Assembly (NCBI RefSeq): GCF_001625215.2
Contig: NC_030381.2
Location: 50,925,214 to 50,989,213 of the forward strand
Direction: 5' to 3'
DNA length: 64,000 bases
Source: Daucus carota subsp. sativus
Lineage: Eukaryota; Streptophyta; Magnoliopsida; Apiales; Apiaceae
A program made the translations under genes and the position numbers. Shown here piece by piece: positions 47,531 through 59,376 of this stretch. The first letter of the stretch is position 1, and each line of letters starts with the position of its first letter. The notes beneath the pieces are model-generated. The model saw only the letters and a list, made by a program, of their open reading frames with translations, had not been told where the DNA came from and did no database searches.

Positions 47531-49160
47531 CATTTCTTTCTCATTATTTTTTTTAGGCTCTGTATTTGGCGGGATTCTTTGGAGTAGACATTTGAGGAAT
47601 CCTAGCTACCACTAGTTGTAATAGCTGTTTCCGGAACTATTTTCATTGGAATAAATGGACCATTCTGAAAAATTCCTATATACATTGGATCCCAAGCGAG
47701 TTATCTTTTTTTTTTTCCCATAAATTGTAGTTCTGTCTGTCAAAGGGTAAAGTCTTAATACTACTAGTCTTCTGGGCACTCATGACTAATTAATCAAATA
47801 TTAATTAAAATTCAAAAATTCCTAGGATTGAAAATTTTAAAATTTTAAAATTTTTAACTGTTTCAAATGACTTATTTTATTTTTTGAAATTTGATTTTAT
47901 AATATATAAGACGACTTTAAAAGATATTTAATTATTTGATTAATTACGTTTATACCTGAATATCAAAAAATTTATCCAAACACATAAATTATAATTTAAT
48001 TTCCACATGTAGCACTTTTTTAAATTAAACAAAACAGTCCAAAATTAACCTAATCGTTTCTTTATAATATTTTGCAATAAAATGTAATTCTAGCTTTATT
48101 ATTATTTAAGAAAGATATTCAAAACCTCTGCCATGAGGAGGATAAACTTTTTGCAATCTGGTCATGTACTCATGTGTGACTAAAAACCCAGGTGCCGGAA
48201 TTTATAATTCTGAATTTAGGTTCACCAACTCTTAAACCCCGCGTTATAATATAAAGAAAACTTTGACTTGCTTCTTTAACATATTTGCATATTTCTTCGT
48301 CGATTATAAAATTCCCACCCGAATCAGTTACATTAGCACCGAAGCAGTGTTGCCAACGAAAATACTACGTAGTAGTAAGCGACTAGCGTTCACGTTTCTC
48401 CTGACCGCAGTATTTGGCCGTTTGACCATATCTTTGTCAACGAGTATATATATAGTCCTGTTAATATTTGGTTTATTTCCAATATAATGCATAGTCTTTA
48501 AATATTGAGCAATTATCGGAAATTTTCGTAATTTCGTATAGCTCATAGCGTCGCAATCATATGCCGTCACGGGTTAATAATATTTTTACAGAGATAAACT
48601 ATAAATATCTACGTTTACAATACTTCCTCTGAAGTTTAATTAATACTCAACATCTTTTTATTTTCATGTTTCTAATCAAACACAAAATGTGAATATAATC
48701 CTGAAACTCAATGGTAGCATAACATGCTTCTTTCATTTTAAAATAGGAGTCGCTTTATATTTAGAAAACACAAATTTTTATATATTATTTTTCAGATTTA
48801 TATATTCTGAATAAGATTTTTACATCAATGAAATATAATAAATAAAAATATATTTTTTCACGCCTGAAATTACGTGCAAAAAGTCAAAGTGGATATTATT
48901 TTAGAATGAAGGAAATATATTTTACGATCCAAATTGATGACCTCAGAAATAAAAAGCCATTAATTGCTCAACCTTATTATTCCGTGAGTTTATATTACCA
49001 ATTCAGAATTTTGTTTGCCAAAGTTCTAGATAAAATATGCACGTATTGCGATGTTCATTTAATTTGTTTTGCTGGAAACTTTGTTGGCTCCTACTAACTT
49101 GAAATCTATAGCTCACGTATATAGAAGTTAAAACTAATAATAAGTTGTGTATATATTTTA

Positions 49161-50883
49161 ATACTCCCTCCGTCCCTTTTTATCTGTCCATTTTGGGAAA
49201 AAAAACGCATACCAAGGAATAATTGATTGTATGAACTTTTTCATTAAATACCTCTAATTAATATCTTGAAAATAGTGGAATACCCCTACTTTATGTCTTG
49301 AAAACATGAATTCAACCAAATTTTAAATAATTCAAGCCTTGAAAATTGAAATTATGGAGATATCTATATAATTCTTAAAGCATGAGTCATTTTTTAAGGC
49401 TGCTTTGGTAATTTCACTTTCTCTTGGATCAACCCATTAAGCTTCGGATCGACCCGGCAGCTTTCTCATTCAACTTAACACTATAAAAGAATATTCCGGG
49501 TTTTTATGCGACCCACCCGATTTCCACTAGGCGTGCAGCAAGTTCCTGCCATATCAGGAGCGTGGCATTTATTGCTGTTCCATTGATCAAGCCACTCATT
49601 GAGCTTTTTGGATCTGATAGCATCTTCCAAACATATGAGAATTTGAAAAAGGCATTGAATTCGGTTCCTCCAATCATGGCACTCATTACCACGTCTAATT
49701 GATTTCAAATTCAAACATGATAATTAATCATAACAAATCCGTGCTTATTTATCTAAATCAATCTCTTCCTCCTCCATTATGCTCTCTGCTATTTTTTATT
49801 TAAAATTCGAAATTCTTATTATCTGCTTGCATCTGTAATCATTTGATCATTTTTTTCTCTCTCGATTTGTAGAGTGTATGGTAGTAACATTTATTTTATA
49901 TTGCAGTGATAACGGTGGTCGTGTTTTTTTAGCATGAAGACGGATTCAACGTCGTCAACAGGTTTTGCAATCCTTTTTATGATAATGTTGCGGTATCGAA
50001 ATCCTCGATTATAATCGTAAATTTTTGTTTCTGCAGGTGTGAAAAGAAATGGACGTGGATCGTGGTAAAAGTGTTGAGACAATTTTCAAGAATCAAAAGA
50101 AAGCACATGCATCAGGTAACTGATTTCCGCACTAGAGTAAAGTTTTCATACGCATTCATTTTCAAGATACAGTACTCTTGGTCTTGGTTCCTCAAAAGTC
50201 TTGGACGCGATCGTATTGTCGTTAACGTCTTCATGTAGAATCATTAGTGTGATATACAACAATTTGTAATAAGTTTATGTCTGTTATTAATTAATAGGTA
50301 TTCTTATGTGGGGAGCTCATATGATTCACCTAATATTGGATTAAGGTAGTTATTGGGTGAAAGTTTGGAAAGCTGGAGAGGCCTTTTTTGAAAGTATACG
50401 ACCTCCACAAGCAATATTGCTTGCATTGACTTGCAATCATGCTATCATCATATACGACGCTGCTTTCGAAGTCTGCATCCATTATGAGCTTTTCGAGTTG
50501 TATCTTCGATATAGACAATTGGATTTTGATCATTGCGAGAATTCGTATAACCATCTCTGAAGCTCAAAATTGCTTGCTTCTTTTTCTTGAAAAAGGTAGA
50601 TCCATTCACTTTAACCACGAATGATTTCAATCCCGTATTCTTGGCAAGTCGCCCGACATGCTCTGCAGCTGTATCAGCAGAATATTGAGTAAATTTACCC
50701 CCTAAAGATCCTGACGAAGCTGACGTGAAGTTAATCAGAGAGACCCATAAAACGGTGGTTACTGAGAGACACCCAACTTTGCTTGATTGAGTTTGTTCGA
50801 TAGAGCAGTACGGAGAGAACAGCGATGCTGAAATGAAAAAGGATGCAAGACCCCAGGGCTATGTTAGTGCGTCAAATTAAATA
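49161..50883. other. Junction spacer between copy 1 and copy 2
   Basis: Has no counterpart in copy 2. It opens with a one-ended Stowaway terminus (CTCCCTCCGTCCC at about 49163) and continues as unique DNA with short protein-like runs that I cannot assign, for example KDPDEADVKLIRETHKTVVT near 50704-50763. Together with the CACTA end that follows it fills the breakpoint of the large duplication. It may be part of a CACTA element that took up host sequence. Confidence 0.4.
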
Positions 50884-51141
50884 AAAATATATATAATAAT
50901 TACTTAAAATACACAAACTTGGATAGCGTTTCAGAGAATGCTATACAACTTTTAACTTAGAGAGCGCTTTCAAGAAGAACGTTGTCCAAGTAATATATTT
51001 TATTTTATTTATTTTCAATTTTTTCAATAACACCTTACAAAGCGTTTTTTTTCAAAACGTTATACAAGAACCCAACTTGCATAGCATATACAGAAAAACG
51101 CTATGTAAGTAGCGTTTTCTAAGTCCATATTTGTAGTAGTG
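50884..51141 (-). mobile_element. CACTA (En/Spm) transposon terminus
   Basis: On the minus strand it starts at 51141 with CACTACTACAAATATGGAC, the CACTA terminal signature, followed within 200 bases by repeated AAACGC/GCGTTT motifs (at least six, both orientations), as in CACTA subterminal repeats. It abuts the pectate lyase stub directly. The opposite end was not found in the window. Confidence 0.75.
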
Positions 51142-51363
51142 AAACTTTCCTCCAATGGCATCTTTTCCATATCCCACAGCGCAATCAGCCAAGGCTCGCC
51201 TGTTGGCAGCCCAATTGGCCTTGGCTCGCCAGCATGAGTCTATTGTGTTCATGCTTTTTTTGGGTGTGTTGGTGTAAGGTTGTGTAGAGTAGCTATCTTG
51301 CAAGGTTAGTGTAAAGCAGGTTAGGAGAGTGAAAGCTAATAAGAGGAAAGTTTTAGAGGCCAT
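51142..51363 (-). pseudogene. 5' stub of a duplicated pectate lyase
   Basis: Codons 1-74 of the pectate lyase at 20227-21597 with few changes (MASKTFLLLAF for [20 protein letters not shown] for SCWRRKANW), up to DAIGGKF, then cut by the CACTA terminus. The catalytic part and exons 2 and 3 are absent, so no enzyme can be made; a short secreted stub of about 100 residues reading into the CACTA end is formally open. Its upstream region is kept but the TATA box is altered. Confidence 0.88.
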
Positions 51364-52459
51364 TACTAATGAATTGTAAGATTTGAGCTAAGATACTTAA
51401 ATTGAAAGATTACAAAGAATGTACATGTCTTTATATGCCATACTATCTCTACATATTTTACACACGTTGGTTGACATATAGACGTGCTTGCACGAGATTA
51501 ATTTAGTAGTACTGTGTACTGATAGTAGACTTTTGTACTAGCTTTGCTCCATAGAGACCCTAACTTCATCTGTTTCCTTTTGATTCAAGCAAGCACGCCG
51601 GCGAACATCGAACGTGTGGAAGTATACTCGTCTGAGAGGGAAGTCAACATATATAATTTTAAAATGGAGATTACTTTTAGCTATTCGGCAGCAGTTGACT
51701 TCAACTTATAAACAATTTGAACCGACTCGTTGTGCTGCTATATGTAATTTTATACATGAAAGCATTTAAGTGAACGGCCTTTTTAAGTTTGTACTTTTTA
51801 AATATTTATAAACTTAAACAAAAATACACACGTATTCATGAGCCACAATTATTCTGTTCATAATCAAACAGCTGTGATTCCGACGAAGAAATATATCACA
51901 AAAAACCCAATCCGAAACACTCAAAAATAGGTATCTGAAGTGTAACGCTAGTCACATTAAGAAAATATATGTAGCGTTTAGCTTACAATGAATGGATATT
52001 AATTTTGTAAACTTTAATTTATATATTTAAATAATAATTATATTGTTAGTTAATATATACAAATTATTGACTATAAAGAAATGGGAGGATTCGTCCTCAA
52101 TACAACACTGCTGTTAACTTTATGAGTGATTTTAATATTGTGAATTTTTAATATCCAGATAAATTAAGTATAAAATAATATATTAGTAGTGTTGAATAAT
52201 GACTACATATTTTCGAGCAATTAATTCAAGTGAATTTTCATTTCAAGGTCAAAATTTTAGTTATAAGATGAAGAGATGAATTGTTTAAAAATGACACACG
52301 GCTGTGTGCGGATATATATAAATAAACATTTAGTAAAATAAACATTTACTTACAGCCTTCACAGATATTAATTACTTTAGTAAAATAAACATCTTAGTGT
52401 AGTTGCTTCATATATCCAATACCATTTATTTTTCATACAACCAATCAACCATCAACAAA

Positions 52460-52981
52460 TTAATACCTGACTATATATACTTTCTTAACTAATACACCCA
52501 TACATGTCTTCACGATGTTTTGGACAATACTCCGTACAGTATAGTATAGATTTGGATCATGACACATCCCATACACGCACGAACTTCCTCTCTTGCACCT
52601 CTTTTTGCAGCCGCCGCAGTTCTTCTCGTCTCTTGAAGTATTCACACACCTACCTTTGCAACACGTCTCATGATATCTGCATTTCTTCCCACACCTGCCA
52701 CAATTAGCCTCGTCGCTCATCACATTCACACATTGCTTCTTGCAGCAGTCCGGACCAGGGCTGCCCTTGTTGCTACAAACCCTAGGGTACTTGTCACATG
52801 TCCTCCATGCTCGTGGTCTGTCAGCCAAAAACCGGCCCATTTGTCCCGAAAAAGAAGAAGGTTCAGAGGTTGTTATAGGAACATCAAGGTCTAAATTACC
52901 ATCTTCCATAACCGAGTCGGCGAAAATGGTAGTAGCTGTGGCCACTATTGCAAACAAGATGAAGATCTTAGACCATGCCAT
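52460..52981 (-). CDS. STIG1-like protein, gene d, with altered C-terminus
   Basis: 173 residues. Signal peptide and acidic segment as in genes a/b, and all 16 cysteines present. Near the 3' end 'cataacta' of gene a is reduced to one base, a net loss of seven, so the usual GMCSYA ending is replaced by GMC followed by about 33 new residues (HDPNLYYTVRSIVQNIVKTC and on) translated from the former 3' untranslated region, with one extra cysteine. The domain before it has RCG for KCG and YHETCC for YNETCC, losing one glycosylation site. Its 3' flank resembles gene a and its 5' part and upstream DNA resemble gene b. It may be a functional variant or an early pseudogene. Confidence 0.8.
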   Translation of the reverse strand: MAWSKIFILFAIVATATTIFADSVMEDGNLDLDVPITTSEPSSFSGQMGRFLADRPRAWRTCDKYPRVCSNKGSPGPDCCKKQCVNVMSDEANCGRCGKKCRYHETCCKGRCVNTSRDEKNCGGCKKRCKRGSSCVYGMCHDPNLYYTVRSIVQNIVKTCMGVLVKKVYIVRY

Positions 52982-53076
52982 TTCTAATATTGCTTGAAGA
53001 TGGCTAACGATATATATGTTTTGTTGGATATATGGTAGCAGTGGTTTGTGGATGCTAGGTAAGGGATGTTGTGAGG

Positions 53077-53089
53077 GTATTTATAGGAG
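53077..53089 (-). promoter_or_regulatory. TATA box of STIG1-like gene d
   Basis: Minus strand ctataaataccctc, about 100 bases upstream of the ATG at 52981, in the same context as gene a. Confidence 0.65.
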
Positions 53090-54223
53090 AAATTAAGTAG
53101 ATAATTTTGGTGCCACCTTACCTATCTTATAATGCTAGTCCTAATCAGTGTTACATGCAAGTAAAGTGAAATTGGGCAATAGATTAAATTATGCTTCAAG
53201 GCTCGTGTGAAGTACAAATGTGGGGGCAAATTGACCTTGAAAAGTGGGCAATAGGAGAAGCATTACGATTTACATGAGGTCAATATTGCATGCGGTACAT
53301 AGTATATGTATCATATTGTTCTTAATTAGGTCTTGGTTAGGATTTTGGTTGTAGTGAAAAACTCGCTTACGGTTTCAGATGATTGTTCTTGAATCAATGG
53401 TATAGATGATATGCGCCATGCGGTGTTAATGTGAAAACTTGCGGTTGGGATCATGCTCCGAATTCATCTTCCTCGGTACTCAATTCCTCCGTTTCTTGGT
53501 ATTTCTCCTTTTGATTTATTTATACGCAGATAAATAAATATTACAAAAAGGATTATTTTTGATCGACAATCTTCATCGTGATTATTTTCTATAAAAAAAC
53601 AGTTAAACGTAAAATTGATCGAAAATATAATTAATTTTCACCGGGATTTAATGGGTTGTCCATACCAAAAATTTCCCACTCACTGTTTTGGTCGAAAATA
53701 TAGTCCGTCGAAATTGATTTCTGGACGGAAATTTTACCGCCTTCTTCAAGCAAAAATTTTTTAAAATGATTTATTTGAATTTTAAGACGGCCACCGATTC
53801 AGGTCAAATTTTAAAAAACCTTGGGCATAATTGATCATTGCGGAATAAATTTTAACTTTCGATTTGATTAAAAAAGGAATACAAATAATGGGATGTGTTT
53901 ATGCCATGCCAGATGGATAAGTTGTATATATATAATGGAGAAAGTGCTATTATAATTATAATTATATTTTGGATATATTAGTCTCTTGACTTTTTTGCAT
54001 ATACTTTTAAGAGTTTTGACCGCACACTTAAAATTGTTATTTTTAAATTTTTTTTTTGTGAATAAAAATATCAATGACATATTTTTATTCACAAAAGAAA
54101 AAGTTTAAAAATAATAATTTTATTAGTACGGTCAAAACGTGCAAAAGTCAAGCGACTATTAAATCCGAACATAGGAGTATATCATACGAACAGGATCTTA
54201 TTCTACAAATTGCTTGTCTAATA

Positions 54224-54504
54224 CTCCCTCCGTCCCACCAGATTCTTTACAGTTTCCTTATTTGGCCGTCCCATCTATTTCTTTACATCACAAAACTTTC
54301 CTAAAATAGTTAATGGGTCCCACCACTTTCCCACTTTTTCTTCCTTTTCACACTACTTTTACTCCACCAACTCCCTTTTATATATTAAAAATCAATAGGT
54401 CCCACCATTTCACCTACTTTTCCTTCTCTTTTCCACTACTTTATACATATTTCTTAACCTCCGTGCCCAAACCCAATGTAAAGAATTGGGTGGGACGGAG
54501 GGAG
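54224..54504. mobile_element. Stowaway MITE with empty site in copy 1
   Basis: CTCCCTCCGTCCCACC left, GGTGGGACGGAGGGAG-type right end, TA on both sides. The aligned site in copy 1 at about 28514-28522 reads 'ctaataagat' with a single TA, so this insertion is private to copy 2. Confidence 0.85.
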
Positions 54505-55855
54505 TAAGATATTTTAAAAAAAAAAAAAACCTAATGCTTGGTGTACTTTCTGCAACTTGACCATACAATTCAAATTCAGTCGACCGTACTGACTCGGACC
54601 TTTTTCTTTTCATAGTTTTCTTATGAATTTAAAATCAAATCTGTTACATTAGCACTCTACCAGCTCTGTGTAATTACGAAAGTTAAGATGGTATAGCGTT
54701 CACGTCTTTACTGCCTCCATATAGTTTGACCATACCTTCGTCAACTGTTAAAGTTTGGTTTAGTTCCAGTACTGCAAGCAGTTTTGAGTTTAATGCGTTG
54801 CTGTGAATTTGGTGAGAAGCTAGTATCGCTAAATACTTCTTTTACTTTTTTTCAAAGTTTTCGTCAATGCAGAGAAATTAAATGAAAGTTAAGCTAAAAT
54901 CGTAAACAAAGCAACAAATAGAGAGATAACTATATTTGATACTGTAAAAACTCTGGGGATTGAACATTAAAGTGTAAGTTTGCTGCCGAACGATAAATTT
55001 GATGTTTTTTTTCTGCTTAAATAGTGTTTTATATAATGCATGCCGAATTCTCTGTCCTTTTCATTATGAACCTGCAGGACTGAAAATCTCTGCAACTGTA
55101 TCTGTTCATTGTTCTGGATATGCGTGGAAGATAAGAAAGAGAATGAAAATTCAAGTTAAGTTGTGGCGATGAGGAACTTACCATTTGCAGTGGTGCAGTT
55201 TATCAGAGTGAATAAAGCAGCTCAGCATGTTCTGATAATCGAAGTTCACTCATGCAAATCTACTTGTACTAGAAGCAATGCACCTGTACTAGTTCCCTCA
55301 GTGGTTAATTAGTTACAAGGGATATCAAGTAGTCGATTAGAATTGTTACATATAAGTTGTATGGAATCTCAGATGCACATGAATGTATCAGTGATTGTAT
55401 ACATCGTTGACGATAATTATAACATCGCAAGCAAACAACTAGATGCATACCGGATTCAACAACTCACCATAAGTTGGCCCAAAAATGCTAGCAAATTGGT
55501 ATACAGTAGTTATTTGCCTGTACTCTTTAGCTCGAAAATTCTGTTTGTCCAAACTATTCCTATCTTTGAAGAGTAAGAGTCGAATTCGGATATTCTGTTT
55601 ATCTAAACTCTTCCTATAATCCTATCCAGTGAATTGGGTTGTACAGTCAGTCATGTCTGTTTATCATAACCACGAATGAAGTATTTTTGATCGATATACC
55701 AACCACAATCGACGCCTAATAACATAAATACTTTTATGTCACCGATCTCGACGCCTTGGCTGTGAATCGAAAAGGCTGTTCATCAGAAACGTAATTTTGG
55801 ATGTATAATTACAATCTGACTCTTTCAAAAAGCAATCAATCATCACTATGAAAGA

Positions 55856-55925
55856 AGGTAAGCCAATAGAAATCATTCAAATTCATAAATTTTGGTGCTT
55901 AGTGTGTGCCCATGGGCACACCATA
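55856..55925. mobile_element. Palindrome-capped MITE fragment
   Basis: One arm of the family at 1822-2003: 'ccaatagaaat' then the palindrome (gtgtgcccatgggcacac). Copy 1 lacks it at the aligned place near 30045. Confidence 0.55.
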
Positions 55926-56108
55926 GAAAAACCGTGTTTTTAGTACGTGGTAAGAATTACACACACTCCGGATGCGAACACCCTTTATTTTTCATACAAC
56001 AATCAACAAATATCCTGACTATATATATACTTTCTTAACTGATACACTCTTACACATCTTCATGATCTTCTGGACAAATACTATACATATTGTATAGTAC
56101 ATTTTGGA

Positions 56109-56537
56109 TCAGGCATAGCTACACATCCCATACACGCATGAACTTCCTCTCTTGCACCTCTTTTTGCAGCCGCCGCAGTTCTTCTCGTCTCTTGAAGTAT
56201 TCACACACTTACCTTTGCAGCACGTTTCATTATATCTGCATTTCTTCCCGCACCTGCCACAATTAGCCTCGTCGCTCATCACATTCACGCATTGCTTCTT
56301 GCAACAGTCTGGACCAGCGCTTCCCTTGTTGTCACAAACCCTAGGGTACTTGTCGCATGTCCTCCATGCCCGGGGTTTGTTAGCCAGAAAACGACCCGTT
56401 TGTCGGAGAAAAGATGATGGTTCATTAGGACTTATGGCAACATCAAGGTCTAAATTATCATCTTCGGTGGTCGTGGAGGCAAAAATTGTGGCGGCCATCA
56501 TTACCAGAAAGATGAAGATGATCTTAGACAACTCCAT
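56109..56537 (-). CDS. STIG1-like secreted cysteine-rich protein, gene e
   Basis: 142 residues, the copy 2 partner of gene c. Same signal peptide (MELSKIIFIFLVMMAATIFA), acidic segment and 16 cysteines; only a few residues differ (GSAGPDCC for GSTGPDCC, RCGKKC for KCGKKC). Promoter with two TATA boxes as in gene c. Looks functional. Confidence 0.92.
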   Translation of the reverse strand: MELSKIIFIFLVMMAATIFASTTTEDDNLDLDVAISPNEPSSFLRQTGRFLANKPRAWRTCDKYPRVCDNKGSAGPDCCKKQCVNVMSDEANCGRCGKKCRYNETCCKGKCVNTSRDEKNCGGCKKRCKRGSSCVYGMCSYA

Positions 56538-56572
56538 TAGTTATTTTTAAAGACCTGCAGATGCTTTGGTGC

Positions 56573-56655
56573 GGGTATTTATAGAAGAAAATATTAATGT
56601 AGCAGCTGGTTTAATTTGAATGCTCTCTGAGGTAAATGGTGAGGGTATTTATAGA
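56573..56655 (-). promoter_or_regulatory. Duplicated TATA-box segment of gene e
   Basis: Minus strand ctataaatacccgc and ctataaataccctc, about 70 bases apart. The doubling is shared with gene c, so it predates the block duplication. Confidence 0.6.
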
Positions 56656-56918
56656 AGAAAACAGGTACATAAACTGTAAGAATTTGGTGCAACCTTACCT
56701 GTCTTATAATGGTAGTCAAAGTCAGTGTTACATGCAAGTAAAGGGAAGTTGGGCAATAGATTAAGAATTACTACATTTTAGGTCTCATTTGAAGTACAAA
56801 TGTGGGGCAGAAAGGCCGGAGAATATGGGGCAGAGGAGAAGAATCATAAATCTAGATTAACTCAATATTGCGAACTTGCGGTGCATTGGCGGCGTGCGGG
56901 TTAATCTATCTGTGTTTT

Positions 56919-57021
56919 TTATTTTACAATGCAGGCAGTACTTTTTTGATGGGTTAGAGTCGAACCCGGGTCTGCCGAGACAATAGAGGATAAGCCCACC
57001 ATTTGAGCTATCCAATCGCTC
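56919..57021 (-). mobile_element. tRNA-derived SINE, about 103 bp
   Basis: On the minus strand a box A-like GATAGCTCAAATGGTGGGC and a box B-like GGGTTCGACTC lie in the spacing of a tRNA promoter, with an A-rich 3' end (gtaaaataaaa). It is flanked by imperfect 16-base repeats (aatctatctgtgtttt at 56903-56918, aatctttctatgtttt at 57022-57037). Copy 1 near 30990 has one such site and no insertion. The ends cannot pair as an acceptor stem, so it is not a tRNA gene. Confidence 0.8.
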
Positions 57022-57554
57022 AATCTTTCTATGTTTTAATCAAAGGAAAATTGGAAAATAATATTTCTTATGTTCCTGTTTATATTACGGAATGAGAATT
57101 CGACGTGTTTTAATATTTTCTAAATATAGTTTGATAAATTTATTTTATATTATTTTTCAATAAAAGTTTAATATTTAAATATTTTTTATAAAAAAAAATT
57201 AATAGAAAAATTTATGAAATTATATTTTATATACACGTCAAACTACGTGTCAAGCAGTTGAAGAAAACTGTAAAGAAATTTAAAGGTACCGAGAGTTTAG
57301 AGCCGTTAATATGAAAATCAAACTTGCTCGACGGTTGATATTTAATTAGCTTAGCAGTTAATGTGAAAATCAAACTTGCTCAACCGTTGATATTTAACTA
57401 GCTTAATTTTATAACTTATCAGTAACAGGCTCATAGCGTCTGGTATTCTTTTAAGGATAGTAGATTCACTGACAATTGTCAATACATCTTGAAATATTTA
57501 TATTAACTTACTTAAATAAATATAATGTGCAATAAATTTGTCTCCATTCCCAAA

Positions 57555-57755
57555 CAGGTAAGATTTCAAATGCTTCAACGTCATCTTGACCCAACCTTAT
57601 TTGGATATCAAAAAAAATTTAATTTACTTTGTTTCCAGGACATAAAGCAAAAGAGGGTCATATGGATTCTGGACAGTGAATGTTCAAGGCAGATGACTAT
57701 CGATAGGACTCTATTGATGAACCTATCTCAAGCAAACTTTATCAAGATGACATAA
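57555..57755 (+). mobile_element. Ty1/copia polyprotein fossil fragment
   Basis: The duplicate of the fragment at 32160-32335, with a copia protease-like WILDSECSRQMTIDR string. Broken, isolated and old. Confidence 0.55.
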
Positions 57756-58739
57756 ACATAATAGTCTTCTAGTGTGTGATGAGTAGTACAATATAAAGAC
57801 TTTTTTACTTTTGAAAAATAGCGAGTATTAAAATATTTCAAATTGTGACTAATTCATTCTATTGCGATCTTGACAACTTTAGAGTTTCAAACAAGAAGTA
57901 AACATAATCATATTAATGAAAAATGCTAAAAATATTAGAAAATGAACTATTTTGAGGAAATGATGTAGCTTCTCATTCTTAAAATTTATAATAGTGTATG
58001 AATTAGCAAAACTAGAGGTTCTAGAGGAAATTGTATACCCATACCAACATATATTTGAAATTACCAAGAAAGAAACATGTTATATCAAAAATAAATAACA
58101 AAGATAATTTTGAATATTTACCTTCGGAACAATATACGAACTTAACCAAACTTTGTTAAGTTGAGATTTGGTGAATTTGATAAATGAACGAATTATCTAG
58201 TCTAACGCAAATGAATATAAAGTACTATGACATTAAGTATAGAGTGTAAATTAATAAATTCGGGGTCAATCACCTATAACGCACAGTTACTGTATAAACA
58301 TAAAGTCCAACATACAAATCCACACAGCTCATAGGAAAAAAGCTCCGAAGAAATACTTCAATATCACTTTGAGAGTAAATGTCTTTCAAACAAAAATAAA
58401 AAGATATCTTAAGTACAACTAGTCATAAGAAGAAGAGAGGACTTTTATTTCAGTGTTACAAAAGAATTAATTGTATATTTGATTTGATTTGCATCCAATT
58501 TTTGATTTGATTTACATATTATTTTTACTTTGTGTGTTAAAGAGTCTATGTTAACTTTTATATATGTTGATTTACAACTATTTTGCGTAATTATTCATGT
58601 ATGGACCACCAGATATTATGCATAATCAATCCATATGCATTTAGGGGTTAGTCGAACCCCCTTAAATTTTTTCCTTAATTTTACATAATAACATAATGTT
58701 GTGAAACGGTAAAAAATTCCGACACACGTTTTCACTAGA

Positions 58740-59000
58740 TTAGTTTTGAATTATTGTTCTTGTGTTTTTGTTTAATTTGGTTTGTTGGTTGTTGGTCGCG
58801 GGTAGGGACAATAAATAGAAACTAACAGAGTTTTTTTTTTGTTAAGGAAATCCAGAAAATCGACCGACTAAGTCATAAACGACCGTGTATACCGTTTCAT
58901 TTTCCAGAAAACCAACCGACAATAATCATAACCGACCATGGTTATGATAAATAATGCTAGAAAACCGACCGAGTATCACATAACCGACCATTGTAATATA
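58740..59000. repeat. Loose tandem array of ACCGACCGA-type motifs
   Basis: 'aaaaccgaccgagtatcaca' and related strings repeat at about 50 base spacing in copy 2, while copy 1 (46785-46860) has a shorter version. Copy 2 has expanded or copy 1 contracted. Confidence 0.5.
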
Positions 59001-59076
59001 TGTAGCTGGAAACATTCTTTTTTACTGGGAATACATTTTTTTTTTCCAGAGTAAGTATAACTGTAGGGTTTCACTA

Positions 59077-59312
59077 TGACATCTCGAACATAGCAGAAGA
59101 ACTTGCAATTAAGGAAGCAGTAGAGAAAAAAGCATGTGAGGAAAAAGAGATAAGCTTAATGTTGATTTTAAGTTCACCAAGGATCAGATGAAAAATGGGC
59201 TGAAGATATTGGAAAACTAATCAATAGTAGTGTCACCCAAGCATCAAAATCGAAGAAAAAAGGTAAGACTACCTTCAACGAAAAAGGCAAGGTAGAACCA
59301 AAACAGAAGTGA
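59077..59312 (+). pseudogene. Broken coding-like stretch, duplicate of 46930-47286
   Basis: Shares SSVTQASKSKKKGKTTF and the PKQK ending with the copy 1 version and is also broken, with internal losses of sequence. Family not recognised. Confidence 0.35.
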
Positions 59313-59376
59313 GAAAGATAAATTGCTAAGAGAATATCCAAAATTGAGTCTCAGTTTATTTAACACTATTCGACGG

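Larger units (their letters stand above)
21376..49160. repeat. Segmental duplication, copy 1
   Basis: From inside pectate lyase exon 1 to about 49160 this stretch aligns in order with 51142-61605, apart from insertions in either copy and one extra STIG1 unit here. Matching landmarks include 21385/51148 (pectate lyase codons), 23465/52180, 30199/56109 (STIG1 c/e), 43760/57998, 46211/58270 and 48260/60580. Total length is about 27.8 kb, of which about 14.4 kb is later transposon insertions. Confidence 0.85.
46206..49160. other. Copy 1 intergenic sequence right of the solo LTR
   Basis: Aligns with about 58266-61605 of copy 2. It carries two broken coding-like stretches and the diverged recurrent block near 48380-48480. 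No intact gene. Confidence 0.55.
53250..55980. other. Intergenic part of the STIG1 d unit
   Basis: Aligns with about 27600-30060 of copy 1. Contains a Stowaway (54224-54504), recurrent blocks near 54690 and 55162, and a palindrome-capped fragment near 55856. No gene. Confidence 0.5.

Noticed and set aside
48263-48570. Paired frames of 74 and 80 codons, conserved at 60582-60889
   Set aside because: Conservation follows from the block duplication; the frames overlap on opposite strands and resemble no protein.
56945-57020. Possible tRNA gene
   Set aside because: Box A and box B strings are present but the ends do not pair as an acceptor stem, and flanking repeats plus the empty site in copy 1 show a SINE insertion.
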